A stretch of 61,669 nucleotides of DNA from Candidatus Magnetomicrobium cryptolimnococcus (lineage in GTDB: Bacteria > Nitrospirota > Thermodesulfovibrionia > Thermodesulfovibrionales > Magnetobacteriaceae), in assembly GCA_018606805.1 (NCBI GenBank), contig JAGYWI010000012.1:27859-89527 (forward strand), in the 5' to 3' direction. Numbering within the stretch: position 1 is the stretch's first letter; every line of letters starts with the position of its first letter. Below are positions 1 through 7,773 of the stretch, piece by piece. The notes beneath the pieces are model-generated. The model was not told the DNA's origin and searched no databases. It saw only the letters and a list, made by a program, of their open reading frames with translations. A program made the position numbers and the translations under genes.

Positions 1-1
1 G

Positions 2-115
2 ATAAATGAAGGTGTTGATAAATATGCCTATAGAAAAGGCCTCTTTGTTATTGGACAAAGCGGTGAGACGGTTATAATACTCAATGATGATAAATTTACA
101 CCAAAATTCTTTTAA
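2..115 (+). CDS. C-terminal end of an unidentified protein (partial)
   Basis: An open frame enters from the left edge and stops with TAA at 113-115. It encodes about 37 residues, including the stretch YAYRKGLFVIGQSGE and ending in KFF. The pattern (KGLFV, then SGET, then hydrophobics and ND) resembles the C-termini of coiled-coil/PD-(D/E)XK-like proteins of the DUF3782 type, but this is a memory-based impression from a short fragment. The rest of the gene lies outside the window. Confidence 0.55.
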   Translation: MNEGVDKYAYRKGLFVIGQSGETVIILNDDKFTPKFF

Positions 116-209
116 CTGTTTTTGAATATTGCCTTTGGATATTGTACCAAAATAAAAATGGTTTGCAAAAAATAATAGCTGTATTTTTTTGTTATACCTA
201 ATGAAATTA

Positions 210-259
210 CGTTTTTGTATCATTTGTACTTGACGATGCTTAAAGTTTTTTAAGATAAT
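210..259 (+). promoter_or_regulatory. Predicted sigma-70 promoter of the selenocysteine formate dehydrogenase
   Basis: A -35 TTGACG lies at 230-235 and a -10 GATAAT at 254-259, separated by 18 bp. Just upstream is the block CGTTTTTGTATC (210-221) and then TGTAC. The same block, -35 and 18-bp spacing recur upstream of the second formate dehydrogenase at 3210-3259, although the spacer sequences differ. The conserved upstream block may be an operator or activator site (inference). Confidence 0.6.
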
Positions 260-333
260 AAAAATAAGCTTAAAAAATTAAATTAATAAATCTACAAATA
301 GCGATGTTGTAAAAAAAGAGGAGATGTGTTTTT

Positions 334-3024
334 ATGACCTTTATGAATATACCTCGTAGTCCAAATGGGCCTCCGGGCGTTAAAGAAAAGCATACATTAA
401 CGCTAAACGGCAAGCGGGTGAAATATATGCCCGGTGAAACTCTTTTGCAACTTGCCAAGCGACATCATGTTTCTATACCGACGCTATGTTATGATTCAAG
501 GTTAACGGTGCCTGGGCACTGCAAGGTGTGTTTGATTCAAGTGGATGGCAAGATAAAGGCATCATGTATTACAAAGGCAGAAGATGGAATGGTTGTTGAA
601 ACCCATTCGGAAAAATCCCTAAGCGCTCGGAAAAAACGGGTTATGGGTATACTTAAGACACACAAAGGCAATTGTGCTAGCTGTGCTCAGTATGATACGT
701 GTGGGCTGCTAGCCTTGGCGGAAGAGGTTGGACTTGAAAAGCCAGTCTTTACGGATACAGAGGCACCGAGGGAGACTATCGTTGAAAACAAGGTAAAGAT
801 TAACCTTGATAAGTGCATAAGCTGTGGTAAGTGTGTCCGAGTGTGTGCTGATATACGGCGAGTGGGGGCTCTTAGGCATCCGTACTTATCTCCGGATGTA
901 GAGACTATCACTTTTTTAAGAAATTGTGAGATGTGTGGCCAGTGTGCTGCTATTTGTCCAACTGGCGCTATTGTTGAAATCTACAAAGGTAGTTTCGAGC
1001 ACCGTGTACGGAGTGTTTGTCCGTACTGTGCAACTGGATGCAGTATCTATCTGGACGTTAAAGACAACAAAATAGCCTTTGTCGCTACCGATGACCTAGA
1101 CCCGGTTGGCAGCGGTAACCTATGTGTGAAGGGGAGGTTTGGTTTTACTTTTGTAAACTCACCCAATAGATTAACAAAACCGCTTATCCGTAACACAGAT
1201 GGGGTTTTTAAAGAGGCCTCTTGGCATGAGGCTTTAAATGAGGTTTATAATAGACTTAAAGACATTAAAGAAAAGTACGGTCCTCAGTTTATCGGTGGCA
1301 TTGGTTCAGCCCGTGGTACTAACGAGGACAATTACATGTTTCAAAGAATGATGAGAGGGGGTGTGGGCACTAATAATTTAGACAATTGTGCCCGTCTCTG
1401 ACACACGCCAGCAGCCTATGCGCTGCAAAATGCGCTCGGGATTAGCGCATCAACATCATCACTGAAAGACTTAGAATACACTGAGGTTATGTTGGTTGTT
1501 GGTTCCAACACAACGGAAGCTCACCCCATTGTTAGCCTACATATGAAATGGGCACACGCCAGAGGGGCGCGCCTTATTGTAATAGACCCGCGGGAAATAC
1601 CCATTGTCAAAGAAGCCGAGATGCACCTACAAATAGTGCCGGGTACAAATATTGCCCTTATAAACGGTTTTTTAAAGGTAATTATTGATGAAGAATTGTA
1701 CGATAAGGATTTTATCGAAAATAATGTAGAAGGGTGGGAAAAGCTAAAAAGCATCATTAGAAATATTTCCCTTGATGAAGTGTCAGATATAACAAACGTG
1801 CCGGTTGACCAAATAGTAAAAGCTGCTAGATACTATGCCTCAAGCAGGCGCTCTATGATAATGAGCGGTCTTGGCGTTGATGAACACGAATACGGAACGG
1901 AGGGCATGTTTGCACTTATTAACTTAGCACTGGCTACTGGTAACATAGGAAGGCCGGGCACGGGCGTATTTTGTCTAAGGGGGCAAAATAACGTTCAAGG
2001 TTCAAGCGATATGGGGTGTTTACCACATCTACTACCCGGCACTCAGTTAATTACGGATAAACTAGCAAGGGATAAGTTTTCCAATAAATGGGGCAAAACG
2101 GTTCCGGATTGGATTGGTAAGAAATCCACTCAGATGATGGATGGGGCTGTGGAAGGAAGTATTAAGGCACTCTACATCTGGGGAGAGGACCCGGCTCAAA
2201 CCCATGGCAATATTAATAATATTAGAAATGCCTTAAGCAAACTTGAGTTTTTAGTCTATCAAGATATGTTTATGACTGAAACGGCTAAGTTTGCACATGT
2301 CATACTGCCTATAGCATCATTTGCTGAAAAATGCGGTACATACACTAATACGGAAAGACGAGTTAGATTGCTAAACCGTGCACTTTTACCATTAGACGGT
2401 GTTAAGGCAGACTGGCAAATCTTCCGTGAACTATCCGAAAAATTTGGCCTTATTTCAACTTTTGACTCCCCGGCGGAGGTCTACGATGAAATGGCCTCAC
2501 TTACATACTACTTTAAGGGGATTTCACACAAACGCCTCGGGGCAGCCGGTATACAGTGGCCCTGTCCAAACCCAAAACACCCGGGCACTGAACGCCTCTA
2601 TGTAGATGGGTTTCCTAAAGGTAAGGCTAAGTTTTATCCTGTTTACTATCGTGAGCAAACCGATAAGATTAACGATGAGTATCCCTTCATACTAATAACT
2701 GGAAGACGCCTTTATCACTTTAATAACGCCGCTCAAACCAGAAACACTGAGACTACTTCTGAGCGCGAGGCCTTCCTTGATATTCACCCGCGAGACATCA
2801 GGCGACTTAATCTTCAAGATGAACAGATGATTCGCCTAAAATCAAGGGTTGGTGAGCTTAATATCAAATTGAAGGCTAACGAGACTATACTGGAAGGCAC
2901 CTTATTTACCTCATTCCACTACCCTGAGTATCCGGTTAATATCCTTGTGGGTGGGGCAAGGGATACGCATACAGATACTTATAACTACAAGGCCATACCG
3001 GTCAAAATAGAAGTTATTGGATAA
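334..3024 (+). CDS. fdhA: Formate dehydrogenase catalytic subunit, selenoprotein (in-frame TGA)
   Basis: It oxidises formate (or reduces CO2) at a molybdenum or tungsten bis-pterin centre. The reading frame is interrupted only by TGA at 1399-1401 (residue 356) and continues in the same frame to 3024, giving 896 residues. The tandem paralogue at 3363 has Cys356 at exactly this site (CARLC then HTPAAY), so TGA is read as selenocysteine. Domains in order: N-terminal 2Fe-2S ferredoxin-like region (Cys of TLCYDSRL and GHCKVC), the His/Cys 4Fe-4S segment (HKGNCASCAQYDTC), two 4Fe-4S ferredoxin motifs (CISCGKCVRVC and CEMCGQCAAIC), a further 4Fe-4S motif (VCPYCATGC), the molybdopterin domain, and the dinucleotide-binding C-terminus. 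There is no signal peptide, so it is cytoplasmic. The start is ATG 334 with an AGGAGA ribosome site 10 bases upstream. Confidence 0.95.
1402..1440 (+). promoter_or_regulatory. Putative bacterial SECIS hairpin for selenocysteine insertion
   Basis: Directly after the TGA codon, GCAGC (1411-1415) can pair with GCTGC (1422-1426) around the six-base loop CTATGC. The distance and size suit a bacterial SECIS element, which sits within the coding region just 3' of UGA. In the Cys paralogue the equivalent bases read GCCGC and ACTAC; the stem is lost although the encoded residues (AAYAL) are unchanged. That contrast supports selection for the hairpin here. Confidence 0.65.
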
Positions 3025-3034
3025 AAATAAAGTG

Positions 3035-3080
3035 TACACAAGGCTATTGCTTTTTTTTATAAGGGCATTAGCTTTGTGTA
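3035..3080. terminator. Imperfect hairpin between the two formate dehydrogenases
   Basis: TACACAAGGCTA (3035-3046) pairs with TAGCTTTGTGTA (3069-3080) at 11 of 12 positions plus one G-T pair. The loop contains a run of eight T. It could end transcription of the first gene or act as mRNA structure. There is no clear T-tract directly after the stem, so a terminator role is uncertain. Confidence 0.35.
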
Positions 3081-3209
3081 TTTGTAAAGGGAGGTTTTAG
3101 CTTTTTGAATTGCCATAGATAAACTTTATATTTTATTGTAAGTTTTAATAAAAATGTTTCTAAAATAAGGTGCTGTCGGCTCTTATTTAAAAATAGACAG
3201 TAGAGGGGG

Positions 3210-3259
3210 CGTTTTTGTATCCTCTGTACTTGACGGGGTTTTCTATTTTTTAACATAAT
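3210..3259 (+). promoter_or_regulatory. Predicted promoter of the cysteine formate dehydrogenase
   Basis: The upstream block CGTTTTTGTATC (3210-3221) is followed by TGTAC, -35 TTGACG (3230-3235), an 18-bp spacer and -10 CATAAT (3254-3259). It repeats the layout at 210-259 exactly 3,000 bp further on. About 100 bases separate it from the ATG at 3363, leaving room for a regulatory leader. I see no other gene in the interval 3025-3362. Confidence 0.6.
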
Positions 3260-3362
3260 TGAGCACAAGGCAGTACTGTAATAGAGATGTGCCTTTAGCT
3301 TGCTGTTGCAAGTACTTTTTAAAAGGTACCAAATCTTTTTTTTTATAATAGGAGACATTTTT

Positions 3363-6062
3363 ATGACCTTTATGAATATACCGCGTAGCCCAACCGGCGC
3401 CCAAGGCCCAAAACATAAGCATACGTTAACCTTAAATGGCTTAGAAGTTAAGTACATGCCCGGTGAAACTCTTTTGCAATTAGCCAAAAGACATCACCTA
3501 TCAATACCGACATTATGTTATGACCCACGGCTAACAGTGCCTGGCCACTGTAAGGTGTGCTTAGTTGAAGTGGATGGTAAGATAAAAGCCTCCTGCATGA
3601 CAAAGGCAGAAGATGGAATGGTTGTTGAAACCCACTCGGCAAAATCCTTAAATGCACGCAAGAAACGGGTGCTTGGTATCCTGAAAACGCATAAAGGTGA
3701 TTGTAAAAGCTGTGCACAGTATAATACCTGTGGGCTGCTGGCATTAGCTGAGGAGGTTGGCCTTGAAAAGCCTGTTTTTACAAATACAGAGGTAGGGCGG
3801 GAAACTGTCATTGAAAACAAGATAAAGATTGACCTTGATAAGTGTGTCAGTTGCGGCAAGTGCGTACGCGTATGTGCCGAGATACGGCGAGTCGGGGCAC
3901 TTAAACACCCATCCCTATGTCCTGATGTAGATAACATTACGTTTTTAAGAAATTGTGAAATGTGCGGCCAGTGTGCTGCTATTTGCCCAACAGGTGCCAT
4001 TGTTGAAATATATAAAGGGGTTTTTGAAAAACGCATACGAAGCGTATGTACCTATTGTGCTACCGGGTGCAGTATATATCTGGAGGTTAAAGACGAAAAA
4101 ATAGCCTTTGTTACTACAGATGACCTCGACCCTGTTGGTAAAGGTAACCTTTGTGTTAAAGGTAGGTTTGGCTTTACATTTGTAAACTCTGAAAATCGCT
4201 TAAAAAAACCACTTATCCGAAATAAAGACGGGGTTTTGGAAGAAGCCTCATGGCAAGAGGCACTTTCCCTTGTGTACACTAAACTGACAGACATAAAAAA
4301 CCAATACGGCTCCCACGCCATTGGCGGTATCGGCTCAGCTCGCGCTACAAACGAGGACAATTACATGTTCCAACGATTAATGAGAGCCGGGCTTGGCACA
4401 AATAATCTGGATAACTGTGCCCGCCTTTGCCACACCCCCGCCGCCTATGCACTACAAAATGCCCTTGGCATTAGCGCTTCCACATCATCGCTAAAAGACT
4501 TGGCATACACGGAGGTTATACTAGTCGTTGGCTCTAATACAACGGAGGCTCATCCTATTGCAGGTCTGCACGTCAAATGGGCACACGCACGTGGGGCTCG
4601 TCTTATCGTTGTAGACCCACGGGAAATCCCCCTCGTAAACGAAGCGGAAATGCACTTGCAAATTATGCCAAGCACTAACATTGCCCTTATTAACGGCTTT
4701 TTAAAGGTAATTGTTGATGAGGAACTCTACGATAAGGATTTTATCGAAAAAAACACTGAAGGGTGGGATAAGTTAAATAGTATAATTAAAAATGTTTACC
4801 TTGAAGAAGTCTCAGATATAACAAACGTGCCTGTTGAGCAAATAGTAAAGGCTGCCAGATACTACGCATCAAGTAAACGCTCTATGATAATAAGCGGCCT
4901 TGGTGTTGATGAGCACGAATACGGAACAGAAGGTATGTTTGCCCTTATAAACCTGGCTCTATCAACTGGCAATATAGGCAAACCCGGCACCGGTGTTTTT
5001 TGTCTAAGAGGACAAAATAACGTTCAAGGCTCAAGCGATATGGGCTGCCTACCACATCTTTTGCCTGGCACTCAGTCGGTTACGGATAGGGCTGTTAGAG
5101 ATAAGTTTGCTGCTAAATGGGGTAAACCGGTACCGGAGTGGGTAGGGCTTAAATCCACTCAGATGATGGATGCTGCTATTGCTGGAGACATTAAGGCTCT
5201 TTATATCTGGGGTGAAGACCCAGCTCAGACCCACGGTAATACTACTAATATAAGAAACGCCTTAAGCAGCCTTGAATTTCTCGTGTATCAAGATATGTTT
5301 ATGAGTGAAACGGCTAAGTTTGCCCATGTCATATTGCCTGTAGCATCATTTGTCGAAAAAAGCGGCACATACACAAATACCGAAAGAAGAGTGCGTCTTC
5401 TAAACCAAGCGCTTTCACCACTAAATGGAGTTAAAGCAGACTGGCAAATCTTCAGTGAGTTATCCGAAAAATTTGCCGTGCCCTCACCTTTTAACTCACC
5501 TGCGGATATTTACGATGAAATGGCCTTACTTACCTACTATTTTAAAGGTATTTCCCATAAACGCCTTGGCTCAGCAGGTATACAGTGGCCCTGCCCAGAT
5601 GCTAAACACCCCGGTACCGAGCGCCTATACGTGGATGGCTTTCCAAAGGGTAAGGCTAAATTTTATCCCGTCTACTACCGTGAGCAAACCGAAAAACTCA
5701 GTGAAGACTACCCGTTTATGCTTGTAACAGGCAGACGCCTTTATCATTTTAATAACTCTGCCCAAACTAAACACACGGAGACCACTTTAGAAAAGGAAAA
5801 TTTCCTTGATATTAATCCACAAGATGCTAAAAAACTAGCCCTTACGGACGGTCAAACAGTACGCCTAATATCAAAATTTGGGCAATTAGATATTAAACTA
5901 AGAGAACATGAAGGTATAATGGAAGGGACACTATTTACCTCTTTCCACTATACAGAGAGCCTTGTCAATGTCTTAACAGGTGGGGCAAGGGATACATATA
6001 CTGATACTTATAACTATAAGGCTATACCAGTAAGGATAGAAAAAAACAATGATAACAGCTAA
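3363..6062 (+). CDS. fdhA: Formate dehydrogenase catalytic subunit, cysteine form
   Basis: This 899-residue paralogue of the gene at 334 is very similar along its whole length and has the same domain order: 2Fe-2S region, HKGDCKSCAQYNTC segment, two ferredoxin motifs (CVSCGKCVRVC and CEMCGQCAAIC), VCTYCATGC, molybdopterin catalytic domain. The active-site ligand is Cys356 (TGC 4428-4430) instead of selenocysteine. An upstream start at 3300 is possible, but ATG 3363 matches the N-terminus of the first copy (MTFMNIPRSP) and has GGAGA about 10 bases before it. It ends inside the next gene with a 14-bp overlap, suggesting translational coupling. Cys forms of such enzymes work without selenium, usually with a slower turnover (family knowledge), so the pair may be a selenium-responsive set. 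Confidence 0.94.
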   Translation: MTFMNIPRSPTGAQGPKHKHTLTLNGLEVKYMPGETLLQLAKRHHLSIPTLCYDPRLTVPGHCKVCLVEVDGKIKASCMTKAEDGMVVETHSAKSLNARKKRVLGILKTHKGDCKSCAQYNTCGLLALAEEVGLEKPVFTNTEVGRETVIENKIKIDLDKCVSCGKCVRVCAEIRRVGALKHPSLCPDVDNITFLRNCEMCGQCAAICPTGAIVEIYKGVFEKRIRSVCTYCATGCSIYLEVKDEKIAFVTTDDLDPVGKGNLCVKGRFGFTFVNSENRLKKPLIRNKDGVLEEASWQEALSLVYTKLTDIKNQYGSHAIGGIGSARATNEDNYMFQRLMRAGLGTNNLDNCARLCHTPAAYALQNALGISASTSSLKDLAYTEVILVVGSNTTEAHPIAGLHVKWAHARGARLIVVDPREIPLVNEAEMHLQIMPSTNIALINGFLKVIVDEELYDKDFIEKNTEGWDKLNSIIKNVYLEEVSDITNVPVEQIVKAARYYASSKRSMIISGLGVDEHEYGTEGMFALINLALSTGNIGKPGTGVFCLRGQNNVQGSSDMGCLPHLLPGTQSVTDRAVRDKFAAKWGKPVPEWVGLKSTQMMDAAIAGDIKALYIWGEDPAQTHGNTTNIRNALSSLEFLVYQDMFMSETAKFAHVILPVASFVEKSGTYTNTERRVRLLNQALSPLNGVKADWQIFSELSEKFAVPSPFNSPADIYDEMALLTYYFKGISHKRLGSAGIQWPCPDAKHPGTERLYVDGFPKGKAKFYPVYYREQTEKLSEDYPFMLVTGRRLYHFNNSAQTKHTETTLEKENFLDINPQDAKKLALTDGQTVRLISKFGQLDIKLREHEGIMEGTLFTSFHYTESLVNVLTGGARDTYTDTYNYKAIPVRIEKNNDNS

Positions 6063-6627
6063 CTTTAACGAGCTACTTGAAGAAAGTGCTAAAATACACG
6101 GCCACCTGTGCGCAGGTCAGGTGATAGGTGTGCGCATGGCCATACTTGGACTTCACATAATTGGCATAAGCGAGCCAAAAGGCATAGATAGAAAGAAACT
6201 ACTCGTTTTCGTTGAAATAGACCGCTGTGCAACCGATGCCATACAGTCAGTAACCGGCTGTTCACTTGGCCATAGAACTATGAAATTTTACGATTATGGA
6301 AAAATGGCTGCTACTTTTTATAATATTGAAACCTCAGCGGCTGTACGTGTAGTTGCTAGGGAAGAAGCCAGAGAGATTGCTCAAACCATGTATCCATATT
6401 CAAAATACGGATACGATAAATATACAGCCCAAATGCTTGCTTATCAAACAATGACTACCGAGGAACTCTTTACATGGGCTAATGTCTCTGTAAATGTAAA
6501 ACCTGAAGATATGCCCGGTAGACCACTAGTAAGAGTTCAGTGCAGTATGTGTGGTGAATTTGTTCAAGACAATAGACATATAACAAGAGATGCCCGTCAT
6601 ATATGTAAACCTTGTTTCAAAGGATAA
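6049..6627 (+). CDS. FmdE-family protein with C-terminal zinc-finger-like motif
   Basis: 192 residues. The N-terminal 140 residues match the FmdE fold (HGHLCAGQVIGVRMA; later DRCATDAIQSVTGCSLG), named after formylmethanofuran dehydrogenase subunit E but widespread in bacteria beside molybdenum/tungsten enzymes. The C-terminus carries a four-cysteine cluster, CSMCGEF then HICKPCFKG, a likely zinc or Fe-S site. The conserved GHLC and TGCSLG motifs are probably metal ligands. It overlaps the Cys formate dehydrogenase by 14 bp, so it probably serves that enzyme, for example in metal or cofactor handling (inference). The exact biochemical role of bacterial FmdE proteins is not settled. Confidence 0.85.
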   Translation: MITANFNELLEESAKIHGHLCAGQVIGVRMAILGLHIIGISEPKGIDRKKLLVFVEIDRCATDAIQSVTGCSLGHRTMKFYDYGKMAATFYNIETSAAVRVVAREEAREIAQTMYPYSKYGYDKYTAQMLAYQTMTTEELFTWANVSVNVKPEDMPGRPLVRVQCSMCGEFVQDNRHITRDARHICKPCFKG

Positions 6628-6697
6628 AGAGAAGAGATAGAAGAACGGGGGAAAACCCTTTTAGATAAAAAGTGCATAGGCCACTCCCAAACCCCAG
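6628..6697. other. Intergenic lead-in of the dispersed palindromic-repeat element
   Basis: After the FmdE stop codon, the segment at 6645-6661 (GGGGGAAAACCCTTTT and flanks) resembles segments at 13776, 34051 and 60601, each placed just 3' or 5' of genes. It may be the left part of a dispersed element whose right part is the tandem repeat that follows. Confidence 0.4.
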
Positions 6698-6788
6698 CTA
6701 CGGGAGTGCGCCTACGCACCTTACGGGAGTGCGCCTACGCACCTTACGGGAGTGCGCCTACGCACCTTACGGGAGTGCGCCTACGCAC
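6698..6788. repeat. Four tandem copies of a 23-bp palindromic repeat
   Basis: The unit TTACGGGAGTGCGCCTACGC plus ACC is repeated four times (6698, 6721, 6744, 6767), the first starting CT and the last ending ACTT. Each unit contains the hairpin GTGCG-CCTA-CGCAC. The same unit occurs twice at 45942-45986 and twice, with one base changed, at 60647-60691. At all three loci the array is followed by ACTTCC(T/A)AAAACTTTT, so this is a dispersed element and not just a local duplication. Confidence 0.9.
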
Positions 6789-6879
6789 TTCCTAAAACTT
6801 TTAAACTGCCATCTATACCAAAACAAATTAGGTGTGCAAACCATCTTGAAAATAAGGCAACAAATACACAGTGAGGGCT

Positions 6880-6968
6880 CTGCCCTCACACTCCCGCCAA
6901 AGATGCGGAGGCGCACCTCCCTGGTACTCGTCCCTTTGGAATCCCGCCCAAGGGGTTTCACCCCTTGA
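6880..6968. repeat. GC-rich intergenic hairpin region
   Basis: GGAGGCGCACCTCC near 6907-6920 and CAAGGGGTTTCACCCCTTG at 6949-6967 form inverted repeats in otherwise AT-rich DNA. I see no credible gene. They may belong to the same dispersed repeat family as the neighbouring array or act as terminators. Confidence 0.4.
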
Positions 6969-7006
6969 ACCCCAATAGCACTATATTTTATGAGCATAAT
7001 AAAGAG

Positions 7007-7145
7007 ACAGCTATTATTTTTTGCAAACCATTTCGATAAAAACACAAAATATAGATAATAAGCATAGGGCAGACACATAGGTCTGCCCCTACGATACACG
7101 TATTTTTGTAGGGGGGAACCTAGGGGCAAGCCCTTATTTTTAATA
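7007..7145. repeat. 27-bp inverted copy of the left-edge sequence plus MITE-like core
   Basis: Bases 7007-7033 are the exact reverse complement of 156-182, so this 27-bp inverted pair brackets the whole formate dehydrogenase/FmdE cassette. From 7034 follows a core shared with the MITE-like elements (hairpin GGGCAGAC-ACATAG-GTCTGCCC, then CCCCTACGATACACG). The terminal inverted repeats of the element are not present here. Confidence 0.7.
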
Positions 7146-7503
7146 TACTCTTAATGCTGTATTTATAAATATAATGCTATTTTATTTTTATAATTAATAA
7201 TATATATGTATATATCTTTATAATATTTCTAAACATATAGTTTTAATTTATATTAAGATTATATATTTGCATATATTCTACTTCTGATTTTGTTTTTTTA
7301 TTTATACTTTAGTTTAGATTAAATAAAATAGTGTTTTTGTAACAAATTGAAATAAAAGATTTTTTTTATATATAAATAATATTTATGATGGCTTTGTACT
7401 TATTTTTGATAAATTTATATAATTAATATTATAATTGCATGAAAATAAACTTTGCGATATATTTGTGTAATTAACTTATAAACTTAAAAGGAGGTAGTGC
7501 TTT
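7146..7503. other. AT-rich intergenic region before the signalling operon
   Basis: About 360 bases of very AT-rich DNA with no open frame that I believe. It must hold the promoter for the operon starting at 7504, but several A/T runs make a single -10/-35 choice unsafe. A strong ribosome site, AAAGGAGGT, precedes ATG 7504. Confidence 0.5.
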
Positions 7504-7773
7504 ATGACTAAAATAAAGAGGTTATTTAGACAGAGTGGATTTACAGCCGTTTTATTGATAATTTGTTATATTTTGTTTAACTGGCAGTATATCGGCATAT
7601 CTGAAACAGGGCATGGGTATACGACTTATTCATATTTATTTATTGTGTGGGGTATTGTTATTTTTTTGATGTTTTTAGTAAGCAGGGCTAATTATACTGG
7701 GCTTAGTCAGTATAGTGAGGAGGAAGAGGGGGATATTAAAAAAGATGCTGAAGGAGATATAAAAGATGTTTAA
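7504..7773 (+). CDS. Small two-helix membrane protein of unknown function
   Basis: 89 residues. Two membrane segments are visible (about residues 13-30 and 42-60), followed by an acidic cytoplasmic tail (SEEEEGDIKKDAEGD). It begins after a strong AAGGAGGT site and its stop overlaps the start of the SSS-type sensor kinase by 8 bp. Small membrane partners directly upstream of sodium/solute-symporter-family proteins are common, so it may be an accessory subunit of the transporter-like sensor. I do not recognise a named family. Confidence 0.75.
   Translation: MTKIKRLFRQSGFTAVLLIICYILFNWQYIGISETGHGYTTYSYLFIVWGIVIFLMFLVSRANYTGLSQYSEEEEGDIKKDAEGDIKDV

Noticed and set aside
1399..3024. The first formate dehydrogenase as a pseudogene broken by TGA
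   Set aside because: The frame continues unchanged after TGA, the residue is Cys in the paralogue, and a stem follows the codon that is lost in the Cys copy. Selenocysteine is the better reading.
6672..6968. Plus-strand frame over the palindromic repeats encoding a Pro/Arg/Thr-rich peptide
   Set aside because: It follows the repeat units (LRECAYAPYGSAPTH) and has no ribosome site. Similar frames appear at the other arrays, so it is a by-product of the repeats.
7146..7503. Replication origin in the AT-rich region before the signalling operon
   Set aside because: High AT content alone is no evidence; I see no DnaA-box cluster or neighbouring dnaA, gyrB or parAB genes.
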